64,000 nucleotides of DNA from assembly GCF_963676685.1 (NCBI RefSeq), contig NC_092354.1, positions 38,658,193-38,722,192 on the forward strand. The letters run 5' to 3'. The stretch is from Mytilus edulis (Eukaryota > Mollusca > Bivalvia > Mytilida > Mytilidae). Below, piece after piece: positions 21,731 to 35,344 of the stretch. Position numbers and translations under genes: made by a program. A model generated the notes under the pieces. It was given only the letters and a program-made list of their open reading frames with translations. It was not told the DNA's origin and ran no database searches. Each line of letters starts with the position of its first letter. The stretch's first letter is position 1.

Positions 21731-22060
21731 TTTCTTTTTTCTTATCTTTGCCACTTTCTAATGTACCAACTGGCAATGAAGAATGAGGAATGCAAAGCAT
21801 TACAGTTTCAATACTTAACAATAATGGACGTTTGTTTGAAATGTGCGACGGTGTTACAACATTTAAAGAACTACTACGGTCTTTTTTGAAAGTGTTCGTT
21901 TACAAATCTATGTCATTCAAAGGATGAATTATTTTCTTTGTCAGATGAAAGTCAGAAAGGTCTTAACTAAATAATCTCCTCATCTGAAACTCAACTTTTT
22001 TTCCCTTAATGGCATGTATTACAACAACAGTAATGTGATAAAGATGACCAAAAACTAAAG

Positions 22061-22132
22061 CTCCGATGCCGGGAATCGAACCCGGGCCGTCTGGGTGAAA
22101 ACCAGAAATCCTAACCACTAGACCACATCGGA
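22061..22132 (-). tRNA. tRNA-Glu-TTC: tRNA-Glu(TTC), unit 10
   Basis: Reads the same as unit 1. Confidence 0.96.
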
Positions 22133-22760
22133 CTTAGTATAACTACCTTAATTTAAGCTACATATAAGCAAGGTCAAGAATAGTTGATTACTTTGCTTAA
22201 ACCATGTTTGTGTCAACATATGATTTGATAACTGTGAGGTGAGAGTCTGCGTGAAAGTATGTTATTTCAAAGTTAATCCTTTCTACCTTTCTTATCCACA
22301 CTTAAAGCAGTAATGCTTTGAAAGTGTTTTTGTTCGATCTAAAAAAAAAAAAAAATCTCGACGGCATTGGTAATGTACAGGTAGTTTGTCGGCAAAACCT
22401 TCCAACCTGAAATTTATGTACAGTGGACGCGTAATTAATGTTCATTCACAGAATTGGATTAATTAACCACTCCCCCTTTTTACATCTTAATTTTCATTGT
22501 GAAGCGGTTTCATTTAAATAAGACGCGAAACCGCCGGCATACTAAGCATAGCATTTGAGTCGCGAGATTATGTCGCAGATTACCAATTGAATAAGTACTA
22601 AATGCCCGTCGATTTTCTCTTGTCAAACATGTTTTTCGTGTTTCTACATGTTGTACCGACAATAATGTATAATAAACATGCCATCTATCATACATACCAT
22701 GTAACACGTGGTAATCATGTACTGTCCTTATATGATCGAGTTAGACATCTTGGGTTATAA

Positions 22761-22831
22761 GCATCGGTGGTTCAGTGGTAGAATGCTCGCCTGCCACGCG
22801 GGCGGCCCGGGTTCGATTCCCGGCCGATGCA
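22761..22831 (+). tRNA. tRNA-Gly-GCC: tRNA-Gly(GCC), unit 11
   Basis: Reads the same as unit 1. Confidence 0.96.
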
Positions 22832-23161
22832 TTTCTTTTTTCTTATCTTTGCCACTTTCTAATGTACCAACTGGCAATGAAGAATGAGGAATGCAAAGCA
22901 TTACAGTTTCAATACTTAACAATAATGGACGTTTGTTTGAAATGTGCGACGGTGTTACAACATTTAAAGAACTACTACGGTCTTTTTTGAAAGTGTTCGT
23001 TTACAAATCTATGTCATTCAAAGGATGAATTATTTTCTTTGTCAGATGAAAGTCAGAAAGGTCTTAACTAAATAATCTCCTCATCTGAAACTCAACTTTT
23101 TTTCCCTTAATGGCATGTATTACAACAACAGTAATGTGATAAAGATGACCAAAAACTAAAG

Positions 23162-23233
23162 CTCCGATGCCGGGAATCGAACCCGGGCCGTCTGGGTGAA
23201 AACCAGAAATCCTAACCACTAGACCACATCGGA
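23162..23233 (-). tRNA. tRNA-Glu-TTC: tRNA-Glu(TTC), unit 11
   Basis: Reads the same as unit 1. Confidence 0.96.
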
Positions 23234-23861
23234 CTTAGTATAACTACCTTAATTTAAGCTACATATAAGCAAGGTCAAGAATAGTTGATTACTTTGCTTA
23301 AACCATGTTTGTGTCAACATATGATTTGATAACTGTGAGGTGAGAGTCTGCGTGAAAGTATGTTATTTCAAAGTTAATCCTTTCTACCTTTCTTATCCAC
23401 ACTTAAAGCAGTAATGCTTTGAAAGTGTTTTTGTTCGATCTAAAAAAAAAAAAAAATCTCGACGGCATTGGTAATGTACAGGTAGTTTGTCGGCAAAACC
23501 TTCCAACCTGAAATTTATGTACAGTGGACGCGTAATTAATGTTCATTCACAGAATTGGATTAATTAACCACTCCCCCTTTTTACATCTTAATTTTCATTG
23601 TGAAGCGGTTTCATTTAAATAAGACGCGAAACCGCCGGCATACTAAGCATAGCATTTGAGTCGCGAGATTATGTCGCAGATTACCAATTGAATAAGTACT
23701 AAATGCCCGTCGATTTTCTCTTGTCAAACATGTTTTTCGTGTTTCTACATGTTGTACCGACAATAATGTATAATAAACATGCCATCTATCATACATACCA
23801 TGTAACACGTGGTAATCATGTACTGTCCTTATATGATCGAGTTAGACATCTTGGGTTATAA

Positions 23862-23932
23862 GCATCGGTGGTTCAGTGGTAGAATGCTCGCCTGCCACGC
23901 GGGCGGCCCGGGTTCGATTCCCGGCCGATGCA
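23862..23932 (+). tRNA. tRNA-Gly-GCC: tRNA-Gly(GCC), unit 12
   Basis: Reads the same as unit 1. Confidence 0.96.
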
Positions 23933-24262
23933 TTTCTTTTTTCTTATCTTTGCCACTTTCTAATGTACCAACTGGCAATGAAGAATGAGGAATGCAAAGC
24001 ATTACAGTTTCAATACTTAACAATAATGGACGTTTGTTTGAAATGTGCGACGGTGTTACAACATTTAAAGAACTACTACGGTCTTTTTTGAAAGTGTTCG
24101 TTTACAAATCTATGTCATTCAAAGGATGAATTATTTTCTTTGTCAGATGAAAGTCAGAAAGGTCTTAACTAAATAATCTCCTCATCTGAAACTCAACTTT
24201 TTTTCCCTTAATGGCATGTATTACAACAACAGTAATGTGATAAAGATGACCAAAAACTAAAG

Positions 24263-24334
24263 CTCCGATGCCGGGAATCGAACCCGGGCCGTCTGGGTGA
24301 AAACCAGAAATCCTAACCACTAGACCACATCGGA
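24263..24334 (-). tRNA. tRNA-Glu-TTC: tRNA-Glu(TTC), unit 12
   Basis: Reads the same as unit 1. Confidence 0.96.
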
Positions 24335-24962
24335 CTTAGTATAACTACCTTAATTTAAGCTACATATAAGCAAGGTCAAGAATAGTTGATTACTTTGCTT
24401 AAACCATGTTTGTGTCAACATATGATTTGATAACTGTGAGGTGAGAGTCTGCGTGAAAGTATGTTATTTCAAAGTTAATCCTTTCTACCTTTCTTATCCA
24501 CACTTAAAGCAGTAATGCTTTGAAAGTGTTTTTGTTCGATCTAAAAAAAAAAAAAAATCTCGACGGCATTGGTAATGTACAGGTAGTTTGTCGGCAAAAC
24601 CTTCCAACCTGAAATTTATGTACAGTGGACGCGTAATTAATGTTCATTCACAGAATTGGATTAATTAACCACTCCCCCTTTTTACATCTTAATTTTCATT
24701 GTGAAGCGGTTTCATTTAAATAAGACGCGAAACCGCCGGCATACTAAGCATAGCATTTGAGTCGCGAGATTATGTCGCAGATTACCAATTGAATAAGTAC
24801 TAAATGCCCGTCGATTTTCTCTTGTCAAACATGTTTTTCGTGTTTCTACATGTTGTACCGACAATAATGTATAATAAACATGCCATCTATCATACATACC
24901 ATGTAACACGTGGTAATCATGTACTGTCCTTATATGATCGAGTTAGACATCTTGGGTTATAA

Positions 24963-25033
24963 GCATCGGTGGTTCAGTGGTAGAATGCTCGCCTGCCACG
25001 CGGGCGGCCCGGGTTCGATTCCCGGCCGATGCA
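24963..25033 (+). tRNA. tRNA-Gly-GCC: tRNA-Gly(GCC), unit 13
   Basis: Reads the same as unit 1. Confidence 0.96.
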
Positions 25034-25363
25034 TTTCTTTTTTCTTATCTTTGCCACTTTCTAATGTACCAACTGGCAATGAAGAATGAGGAATGCAAAG
25101 CATTACAGTTTCAATACTTAACAATAATGGACGTTTGTTTGAAATGTGCGACGGTGTTACAACATTTAAAGAACTACTACGGTCTTTTTTGAAAGTGTTC
25201 GTTTACAAATCTATGTCATTCAAAGGATGAATTATTTTCTTTGTCAGATGAAAGTCAGAAAGGTCTTAACTAAATAATCTCCTCATCTGAAACTCAACTT
25301 TTTTTCCCTTAATGGCATGTATTACAACAACAGTAATGTGATAAAGATGACCAAAAACTAAAG

Positions 25364-25435
25364 CTCCGATGCCGGGAATCGAACCCGGGCCGTCTGGGTG
25401 AAAACCAGAAATCCTAACCACTAGACCACATCGGA
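25364..25435 (-). tRNA. tRNA-Glu-TTC: tRNA-Glu(TTC), unit 13
   Basis: Reads the same as unit 1. Confidence 0.96.
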
Positions 25436-26063
25436 CTTAGTATAACTACCTTAATTTAAGCTACATATAAGCAAGGTCAAGAATAGTTGATTACTTTGCT
25501 TAAACCATGTTTGTGTCAACATATGATTTGATAACTGTGAGGTGAGAGTCTGCGTGAAAGTATGTTATTTCAAAGTTAATCCTTTCTACCTTTCTTATCC
25601 ACACTTAAAGCAGTAATGCTTTGAAAGTGTTTTTGTTCGATCTAAAAAAAAAAAAAAATCTCGACGGCATTGGTAATGTACAGGTAGTTTGTCGGCAAAA
25701 CCTTCCAACCTGAAATTTATGTACAGTGGACGCGTAATTAATGTTCATTCACAGAATTGGATTAATTAACCACTCCCCCTTTTTACATCTTAATTTTCAT
25801 TGTGAAGCGGTTTCATTTAAATAAGACGCGAAACCGCCGGCATACTAAGCATAGCATTTGAGTCGCGAGATTATGTCGCAGATTACCAATTGAATAAGTA
25901 CTAAATGCCCGTCGATTTTCTCTTGTCAAACATGTTTTTCGTGTTTCTACATGTTGTACCGACAATAATGTATAATAAACATGCCATCTATCATACATAC
26001 CATGTAACACGTGGTAATCATGTACTGTCCTTATATGATCGAGTTAGACATCTTGGGTTATAA

Positions 26064-26134
26064 GCATCGGTGGTTCAGTGGTAGAATGCTCGCCTGCCAC
26101 GCGGGCGGCCCGGGTTCGATTCCCGGCCGATGCA
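26064..26134 (+). tRNA. tRNA-Gly-GCC: tRNA-Gly(GCC), unit 14
   Basis: Reads the same as unit 1. Confidence 0.96.
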
Positions 26135-26464
26135 TTTCTTTTTTCTTATCTTTGCCACTTTCTAATGTACCAACTGGCAATGAAGAATGAGGAATGCAAA
26201 GCATTACAGTTTCAATACTTAACAATAATGGACGTTTGTTTGAAATGTGCGACGGTGTTACAACATTTAAAGAACTACTACGGTCTTTTTTGAAAGTGTT
26301 CGTTTACAAATCTATGTCATTCAAAGGATGAATTATTTTCTTTGTCAGATGAAAGTCAGAAAGGTCTTAACTAAATAATCTCCTCATCTGAAACTCAACT
26401 TTTTTTCCCTTAATGGCATGTATTACAACAACAGTAATGTGATAAAGATGACCAAAAACTAAAG

Positions 26465-26536
26465 CTCCGATGCCGGGAATCGAACCCGGGCCGTCTGGGT
26501 GAAAACCAGAAATCCTAACCACTAGACCACATCGGA
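26465..26536 (-). tRNA. tRNA-Glu-TTC: tRNA-Glu(TTC), unit 14
   Basis: Reads the same as unit 1. Confidence 0.96.
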
Positions 26537-27164
26537 CTTAGTATAACTACCTTAATTTAAGCTACATATAAGCAAGGTCAAGAATAGTTGATTACTTTGC
26601 TTAAACCATGTTTGTGTCAACATATGATTTGATAACTGTGAGGTGAGAGTCTGCGTGAAAGTATGTTATTTCAAAGTTAATCCTTTCTACCTTTCTTATC
26701 CACACTTAAAGCAGTAATGCTTTGAAAGTGTTTTTGTTCGATCTAAAAAAAAAAAAAAATCTCGACGGCATTGGTAATGTACAGGTAGTTTGTCGGCAAA
26801 ACCTTCCAACCTGAAATTTATGTACAGTGGACGCGTAATTAATGTTCATTCACAGAATTGGATTAATTAACCACTCCCCCTTTTTACATCTTAATTTTCA
26901 TTGTGAAGCGGTTTCATTTAAATAAGACGCGAAACCGCCGGCATACTAAGCATAGCATTTGAGTCGCGAGATTATGTCGCAGATTACCAATTGAATAAGT
27001 ACTAAATGCCCGTCGATTTTCTCTTGTCAAACATGTTTTTCGTGTTTCTACATGTTGTACCGACAATAATGTATAATAAACATGCCATCTATCATACATA
27101 CCATGTAACACGTGGTAATCATGTACTGTCCTTATATGATCGAGTTAGACATCTTGGGTTATAA

Positions 27165-27235
27165 GCATCGGTGGTTCAGTGGTAGAATGCTCGCCTGCCA
27201 CGCGGGCGGCCCGGGTTCGATTCCCGGCCGATGCA
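27165..27235 (+). tRNA. tRNA-Gly-GCC: tRNA-Gly(GCC), unit 15
   Basis: Reads the same as unit 1. Confidence 0.96.
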
Positions 27236-27565
27236 TTTCTTTTTTCTTATCTTTGCCACTTTCTAATGTACCAACTGGCAATGAAGAATGAGGAATGCAA
27301 AGCATTACAGTTTCAATACTTAACAATAATGGACGTTTGTTTGAAATGTGCGACGGTGTTACAACATTTAAAGAACTACTACGGTCTTTTTTGAAAGTGT
27401 TCGTTTACAAATCTATGTCATTCAAAGGATGAATTATTTTCTTTGTCAGATGAAAGTCAGAAAGGTCTTAACTAAATAATCTCCTCATCTGAAACTCAAC
27501 TTTTTTTCCCTTAATGGCATGTATTACAACAACAGTAATGTGATAAAGATGACCAAAAACTAAAG

Positions 27566-27637
27566 CTCCGATGCCGGGAATCGAACCCGGGCCGTCTGGG
27601 TGAAAACCAGAAATCCTAACCACTAGACCACATCGGA
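27566..27637 (-). tRNA. tRNA-Glu-TTC: tRNA-Glu(TTC), unit 15
   Basis: Reads the same as unit 1. Confidence 0.96.
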
Positions 27638-28265
27638 CTTAGTATAACTACCTTAATTTAAGCTACATATAAGCAAGGTCAAGAATAGTTGATTACTTTG
27701 CTTAAACCATGTTTGTGTCAACATATGATTTGATAACTGTGAGGTGAGAGTCTGCGTGAAAGTATGTTATTTCAAAGTTAATCCTTTCTACCTTTCTTAT
27801 CCACACTTAAAGCAGTAATGCTTTGAAAGTGTTTTTGTTCGATCTAAAAAAAAAAAAAAATCTCGACGGCATTGGTAATGTACAGGTAGTTTGTCGGCAA
27901 AACCTTCCAACCTGAAATTTATGTACAGTGGACGCGTAATTAATGTTCATTCACAGAATTGGATTAATTAACCACTCCCCCTTTTTACATCTTAATTTTC
28001 ATTGTGAAGCGGTTTCATTTAAATAAGACGCGAAACCGCCGGCATACTAAGCATAGCATTTGAGTCGCGAGATTATGTCGCAGATTACCAATTGAATAAG
28101 TACTAAATGCCCGTCGATTTTCTCTTGTCAAACATGTTTTTCGTGTTTCTACATGTTGTACCGACAATAATGTATAATAAACATGCCATCTATCATACAT
28201 ACCATGTAACACGTGGTAATCATGTACTGTCCTTATATGATCGAGTTAGACATCTTGGGTTATAA

Positions 28266-28336
28266 GCATCGGTGGTTCAGTGGTAGAATGCTCGCCTGCC
28301 ACGCGGGCGGCCCGGGTTCGATTCCCGGCCGATGCA
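28266..28336 (+). tRNA. tRNA-Gly-GCC: tRNA-Gly(GCC), unit 16
   Basis: Reads the same as unit 1. Confidence 0.96.
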
Positions 28337-28666
28337 TTTCTTTTTTCTTATCTTTGCCACTTTCTAATGTACCAACTGGCAATGAAGAATGAGGAATGCA
28401 AAGCATTACAGTTTCAATACTTAACAATAATGGACGTTTGTTTGAAATGTGCGACGGTGTTACAACATTTAAAGAACTACTACGGTCTTTTTTGAAAGTG
28501 TTCGTTTACAAATCTATGTCATTCAAAGGATGAATTATTTTCTTTGTCAGATGAAAGTCAGAAAGGTCTTAACTAAATAATCTCCTCATCTGAAACTCAA
28601 CTTTTTTTCCCTTAATGGCATGTATTACAACAACAGTAATGTGATAAAGATGACCAAAAACTAAAG

Positions 28667-28738
28667 CTCCGATGCCGGGAATCGAACCCGGGCCGTCTGG
28701 GTGAAAACCAGAAATCCTAACCACTAGACCACATCGGA
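28667..28738 (-). tRNA. tRNA-Glu-TTC: tRNA-Glu(TTC), unit 16
   Basis: Reads the same as unit 1. Confidence 0.96.
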
Positions 28739-29366
28739 CTTAGTATAACTACCTTAATTTAAGCTACATATAAGCAAGGTCAAGAATAGTTGATTACTTT
28801 GCTTAAACCATGTTTGTGTCAACATATGATTTGATAACTGTGAGGTGAGAGTCTGCGTGAAAGTATGTTATTTCAAAGTTAATCCTTTCTACCTTTCTTA
28901 TCCACACTTAAAGCAGTAATGCTTTGAAAGTGTTTTTGTTCGATCTAAAAAAAAAAAAAAATCTCGACGGCATTGGTAATGTACAGGTAGTTTGTCGGCA
29001 AAACCTTCCAACCTGAAATTTATGTACAGTGGACGCGTAATTAATGTTCATTCACAGAATTGGATTAATTAACCACTCCCCCTTTTTACATCTTAATTTT
29101 CATTGTGAAGCGGTTTCATTTAAATAAGACGCGAAACCGCCGGCATACTAAGCATAGCATTTGAGTCGCGAGATTATGTCGCAGATTACCAATTGAATAA
29201 GTACTAAATGCCCGTCGATTTTCTCTTGTCAAACATGTTTTTCGTGTTTCTACATGTTGTACCGACAATAATGTATAATAAACATGCCATCTATCATACA
29301 TACCATGTAACACGTGGTAATCATGTACTGTCCTTATATGATCGAGTTAGACATCTTGGGTTATAA

Positions 29367-29437
29367 GCATCGGTGGTTCAGTGGTAGAATGCTCGCCTGC
29401 CACGCGGGCGGCCCGGGTTCGATTCCCGGCCGATGCA
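29367..29437 (+). tRNA. tRNA-Gly-GCC: tRNA-Gly(GCC), unit 17
   Basis: Reads the same as unit 1. Confidence 0.96.
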
Positions 29438-29767
29438 TTTCTTTTTTCTTATCTTTGCCACTTTCTAATGTACCAACTGGCAATGAAGAATGAGGAATGC
29501 AAAGCATTACAGTTTCAATACTTAACAATAATGGACGTTTGTTTGAAATGTGCGACGGTGTTACAACATTTAAAGAACTACTACGGTCTTTTTTGAAAGT
29601 GTTCGTTTACAAATCTATGTCATTCAAAGGATGAATTATTTTCTTTGTCAGATGAAAGTCAGAAAGGTCTTAACTAAATAATCTCCTCATCTGAAACTCA
29701 ACTTTTTTTCCCTTAATGGCATGTATTACAACAACAGTAATGTGATAAAGATGACCAAAAACTAAAG

Positions 29768-29839
29768 CTCCGATGCCGGGAATCGAACCCGGGCCGTCTG
29801 GGTGAAAACCAGAAATCCTAACCACTAGACCACATCGGA
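29768..29839 (-). tRNA. tRNA-Glu-TTC: tRNA-Glu(TTC), unit 17
   Basis: Reads the same as unit 1. Confidence 0.96.
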
Positions 29840-30467
29840 CTTAGTATAACTACCTTAATTTAAGCTACATATAAGCAAGGTCAAGAATAGTTGATTACTT
29901 TGCTTAAACCATGTTTGTGTCAACATATGATTTGATAACTGTGAGGTGAGAGTCTGCGTGAAAGTATGTTATTTCAAAGTTAATCCTTTCTACCTTTCTT
30001 ATCCACACTTAAAGCAGTAATGCTTTGAAAGTGTTTTTGTTCGATCTAAAAAAAAAAAAAAATCTCGACGGCATTGGTAATGTACAGGTAGTTTGTCGGC
30101 AAAACCTTCCAACCTGAAATTTATGTACAGTGGACGCGTAATTAATGTTCATTCACAGAATTGGATTAATTAACCACTCCCCCTTTTTACATCTTAATTT
30201 TCATTGTGAAGCGGTTTCATTTAAATAAGACGCGAAACCGCCGGCATACTAAGCATAGCATTTGAGTCGCGAGATTATGTCGCAGATTACCAATTGAATA
30301 AGTACTAAATGCCCGTCGATTTTCTCTTGTCAAACATGTTTTTCGTGTTTCTACATGTTGTACCGACAATAATGTATAATAAACATGCCATCTATCATAC
30401 ATACCATGTAACACGTGGTAATCATGTACTGTCCTTATATGATCGAGTTAGACATCTTGGGTTATAA

Positions 30468-30538
30468 GCATCGGTGGTTCAGTGGTAGAATGCTCGCCTG
30501 CCACGCGGGCGGCCCGGGTTCGATTCCCGGCCGATGCA
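30468..30538 (+). tRNA. tRNA-Gly-GCC: tRNA-Gly(GCC), unit 18
   Basis: Reads the same as unit 1. Confidence 0.96.
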
Positions 30539-30868
30539 TTTCTTTTTTCTTATCTTTGCCACTTTCTAATGTACCAACTGGCAATGAAGAATGAGGAATG
30601 CAAAGCATTACAGTTTCAATACTTAACAATAATGGACGTTTGTTTGAAATGTGCGACGGTGTTACAACATTTAAAGAACTACTACGGTCTTTTTTGAAAG
30701 TGTTCGTTTACAAATCTATGTCATTCAAAGGATGAATTATTTTCTTTGTCAGATGAAAGTCAGAAAGGTCTTAACTAAATAATCTCCTCATCTGAAACTC
30801 AACTTTTTTTCCCTTAATGGCATGTATTACAACAACAGTAATGTGATAAAGATGACCAAAAACTAAAG

Positions 30869-30940
30869 CTCCGATGCCGGGAATCGAACCCGGGCCGTCT
30901 GGGTGAAAACCAGAAATCCTAACCACTAGACCACATCGGA
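30869..30940 (-). tRNA. tRNA-Glu-TTC: tRNA-Glu(TTC), unit 18
   Basis: Reads the same as unit 1. Confidence 0.96.
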
Positions 30941-31568
30941 CTTAGTATAACTACCTTAATTTAAGCTACATATAAGCAAGGTCAAGAATAGTTGATTACT
31001 TTGCTTAAACCATGTTTGTGTCAACATATGATTTGATAACTGTGAGGTGAGAGTCTGCGTGAAAGTATGTTATTTCAAAGTTAATCCTTTCTACCTTTCT
31101 TATCCACACTTAAAGCAGTAATGCTTTGAAAGTGTTTTTGTTCGATCTAAAAAAAAAAAAAAATCTCGACGGCATTGGTAATGTACAGGTAGTTTGTCGG
31201 CAAAACCTTCCAACCTGAAATTTATGTACAGTGGACGCGTAATTAATGTTCATTCACAGAATTGGATTAATTAACCACTCCCCCTTTTTACATCTTAATT
31301 TTCATTGTGAAGCGGTTTCATTTAAATAAGACGCGAAACCGCCGGCATACTAAGCATAGCATTTGAGTCGCGAGATTATGTCGCAGATTACCAATTGAAT
31401 AAGTACTAAATGCCCGTCGATTTTCTCTTGTCAAACATGTTTTTCGTGTTTCTACATGTTGTACCGACAATAATGTATAATAAACATGCCATCTATCATA
31501 CATACCATGTAACACGTGGTAATCATGTACTGTCCTTATATGATCGAGTTAGACATCTTGGGTTATAA

Positions 31569-31639
31569 GCATCGGTGGTTCAGTGGTAGAATGCTCGCCT
31601 GCCACGCGGGCGGCCCGGGTTCGATTCCCGGCCGATGCA
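31569..31639 (+). tRNA. tRNA-Gly-GCC: tRNA-Gly(GCC), unit 19
   Basis: Reads the same as unit 1. Confidence 0.96.
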
Positions 31640-31969
31640 TTTCTTTTTTCTTATCTTTGCCACTTTCTAATGTACCAACTGGCAATGAAGAATGAGGAAT
31701 GCAAAGCATTACAGTTTCAATACTTAACAATAATGGACGTTTGTTTGAAATGTGCGACGGTGTTACAACATTTAAAGAACTACTACGGTCTTTTTTGAAA
31801 GTGTTCGTTTACAAATCTATGTCATTCAAAGGATGAATTATTTTCTTTGTCAGATGAAAGTCAGAAAGGTCTTAACTAAATAATCTCCTCATCTGAAACT
31901 CAACTTTTTTTCCCTTAATGGCATGTATTACAACAACAGTAATGTGATAAAGATGACCAAAAACTAAAG

Positions 31970-32041
31970 CTCCGATGCCGGGAATCGAACCCGGGCCGTC
32001 TGGGTGAAAACCAGAAATCCTAACCACTAGACCACATCGGA
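31970..32041 (-). tRNA. tRNA-Glu-TTC: tRNA-Glu(TTC), unit 19
   Basis: Reads the same as unit 1. Confidence 0.96.
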
Positions 32042-32669
32042 CTTAGTATAACTACCTTAATTTAAGCTACATATAAGCAAGGTCAAGAATAGTTGATTAC
32101 TTTGCTTAAACCATGTTTGTGTCAACATATGATTTGATAACTGTGAGGTGAGAGTCTGCGTGAAAGTATGTTATTTCAAAGTTAATCCTTTCTACCTTTC
32201 TTATCCACACTTAAAGCAGTAATGCTTTGAAAGTGTTTTTGTTCGATCTAAAAAAAAAAAAAAATCTCGACGGCATTGGTAATGTACAGGTAGTTTGTCG
32301 GCAAAACCTTCCAACCTGAAATTTATGTACAGTGGACGCGTAATTAATGTTCATTCACAGAATTGGATTAATTAACCACTCCCCCTTTTTACATCTTAAT
32401 TTTCATTGTGAAGCGGTTTCATTTAAATAAGACGCGAAACCGCCGGCATACTAAGCATAGCATTTGAGTCGCGAGATTATGTCGCAGATTACCAATTGAA
32501 TAAGTACTAAATGCCCGTCGATTTTCTCTTGTCAAACATGTTTTTCGTGTTTCTACATGTTGTACCGACAATAATGTATAATAAACATGCCATCTATCAT
32601 ACATACCATGTAACACGTGGTAATCATGTACTGTCCTTATATGATCGAGTTAGACATCTTGGGTTATAA

Positions 32670-32740
32670 GCATCGGTGGTTCAGTGGTAGAATGCTCGCC
32701 TGCCACGCGGGCGGCCCGGGTTCGATTCCCGGCCGATGCA
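32670..32740 (+). tRNA. tRNA-Gly-GCC: tRNA-Gly(GCC), unit 20
   Basis: Reads the same as unit 1. Confidence 0.96.
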
Positions 32741-33070
32741 TTTCTTTTTTCTTATCTTTGCCACTTTCTAATGTACCAACTGGCAATGAAGAATGAGGAA
32801 TGCAAAGCATTACAGTTTCAATACTTAACAATAATGGACGTTTGTTTGAAATGTGCGACGGTGTTACAACATTTAAAGAACTACTACGGTCTTTTTTGAA
32901 AGTGTTCGTTTACAAATCTATGTCATTCAAAGGATGAATTATTTTCTTTGTCAGATGAAAGTCAGAAAGGTCTTAACTAAATAATCTCCTCATCTGAAAC
33001 TCAACTTTTTTTCCCTTAATGGCATGTATTACAACAACAGTAATGTGATAAAGATGACCAAAAACTAAAG

Positions 33071-33142
33071 CTCCGATGCCGGGAATCGAACCCGGGCCGT
33101 CTGGGTGAAAACCAGAAATCCTAACCACTAGACCACATCGGA
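33071..33142 (-). tRNA. tRNA-Glu-TTC: tRNA-Glu(TTC), unit 20
   Basis: Reads the same as unit 1. Confidence 0.96.
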
Positions 33143-33770
33143 CTTAGTATAACTACCTTAATTTAAGCTACATATAAGCAAGGTCAAGAATAGTTGATTA
33201 CTTTGCTTAAACCATGTTTGTGTCAACATATGATTTGATAACTGTGAGGTGAGAGTCTGCGTGAAAGTATGTTATTTCAAAGTTAATCCTTTCTACCTTT
33301 CTTATCCACACTTAAAGCAGTAATGCTTTGAAAGTGTTTTTGTTCGATCTAAAAAAAAAAAAAAATCTCGACGGCATTGGTAATGTACAGGTAGTTTGTC
33401 GGCAAAACCTTCCAACCTGAAATTTATGTACAGTGGACGCGTAATTAATGTTCATTCACAGAATTGGATTAATTAACCACTCCCCCTTTTTACATCTTAA
33501 TTTTCATTGTGAAGCGGTTTCATTTAAATAAGACGCGAAACCGCCGGCATACTAAGCATAGCATTTGAGTCGCGAGATTATGTCGCAGATTACCAATTGA
33601 ATAAGTACTAAATGCCCGTCGATTTTCTCTTGTCAAACATGTTTTTCGTGTTTCTACATGTTGTACCGACAATAATGTATAATAAACATGCCATCTATCA
33701 TACATACCATGTAACACGTGGTAATCATGTACTGTCCTTATATGATCGAGTTAGACATCTTGGGTTATAA

Positions 33771-33841
33771 GCATCGGTGGTTCAGTGGTAGAATGCTCGC
33801 CTGCCACGCGGGCGGCCCGGGTTCGATTCCCGGCCGATGCA
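33771..33841 (+). tRNA. tRNA-Gly-GCC: tRNA-Gly(GCC), unit 21
   Basis: Reads the same as unit 1. Confidence 0.96.
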
Positions 33842-34171
33842 TTTCTTTTTTCTTATCTTTGCCACTTTCTAATGTACCAACTGGCAATGAAGAATGAGGA
33901 ATGCAAAGCATTACAGTTTCAATACTTAACAATAATGGACGTTTGTTTGAAATGTGCGACGGTGTTACAACATTTAAAGAACTACTACGGTCTTTTTTGA
34001 AAGTGTTCGTTTACAAATCTATGTCATTCAAAGGATGAATTATTTTCTTTGTCAGATGAAAGTCAGAAAGGTCTTAACTAAATAATCTCCTCATCTGAAA
34101 CTCAACTTTTTTTCCCTTAATGGCATGTATTACAACAACAGTAATGTGATAAAGATGACCAAAAACTAAAG

Positions 34172-34243
34172 CTCCGATGCCGGGAATCGAACCCGGGCCG
34201 TCTGGGTGAAAACCAGAAATCCTAACCACTAGACCACATCGGA
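34172..34243 (-). tRNA. tRNA-Glu-TTC: tRNA-Glu(TTC), unit 21
   Basis: Reads the same as unit 1. Confidence 0.96.
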
Positions 34244-34871
34244 CTTAGTATAACTACCTTAATTTAAGCTACATATAAGCAAGGTCAAGAATAGTTGATT
34301 ACTTTGCTTAAACCATGTTTGTGTCAACATATGATTTGATAACTGTGAGGTGAGAGTCTGCGTGAAAGTATGTTATTTCAAAGTTAATCCTTTCTACCTT
34401 TCTTATCCACACTTAAAGCAGTAATGCTTTGAAAGTGTTTTTGTTCGATCTAAAAAAAAAAAAAAATCTCGACGGCATTGGTAATGTACAGGTAGTTTGT
34501 CGGCAAAACCTTCCAACCTGAAATTTATGTACAGTGGACGCGTAATTAATGTTCATTCACAGAATTGGATTAATTAACCACTCCCCCTTTTTACATCTTA
34601 ATTTTCATTGTGAAGCGGTTTCATTTAAATAAGACGCGAAACCGCCGGCATACTAAGCATAGCATTTGAGTCGCGAGATTATGTCGCAGATTACCAATTG
34701 AATAAGTACTAAATGCCCGTCGATTTTCTCTTGTCAAACATGTTTTTCGTGTTTCTACATGTTGTACCGACAATAATGTATAATAAACATGCCATCTATC
34801 ATACATACCATGTAACACGTGGTAATCATGTACTGTCCTTATATGATCGAGTTAGACATCTTGGGTTATAA

Positions 34872-34942
34872 GCATCGGTGGTTCAGTGGTAGAATGCTCG
34901 CCTGCCACGCGGGCGGCCCGGGTTCGATTCCCGGCCGATGCA
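34872..34942 (+). tRNA. tRNA-Gly-GCC: tRNA-Gly(GCC), unit 22
   Basis: Reads the same as unit 1. Confidence 0.96.
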
Positions 34943-35272
34943 TTTCTTTTTTCTTATCTTTGCCACTTTCTAATGTACCAACTGGCAATGAAGAATGAGG
35001 AATGCAAAGCATTACAGTTTCAATACTTAACAATAATGGACGTTTGTTTGAAATGTGCGACGGTGTTACAACATTTAAAGAACTACTACGGTCTTTTTTG
35101 AAAGTGTTCGTTTACAAATCTATGTCATTCAAAGGATGAATTATTTTCTTTGTCAGATGAAAGTCAGAAAGGTCTTAACTAAATAATCTCCTCATCTGAA
35201 ACTCAACTTTTTTTCCCTTAATGGCATGTATTACAACAACAGTAATGTGATAAAGATGACCAAAAACTAAAG

Positions 35273-35344
35273 CTCCGATGCCGGGAATCGAACCCGGGCC
35301 GTCTGGGTGAAAACCAGAAATCCTAACCACTAGACCACATCGGA
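35273..35344 (-). tRNA. tRNA-Glu-TTC: tRNA-Glu(TTC), unit 22
   Basis: Reads the same as unit 1. Confidence 0.96.
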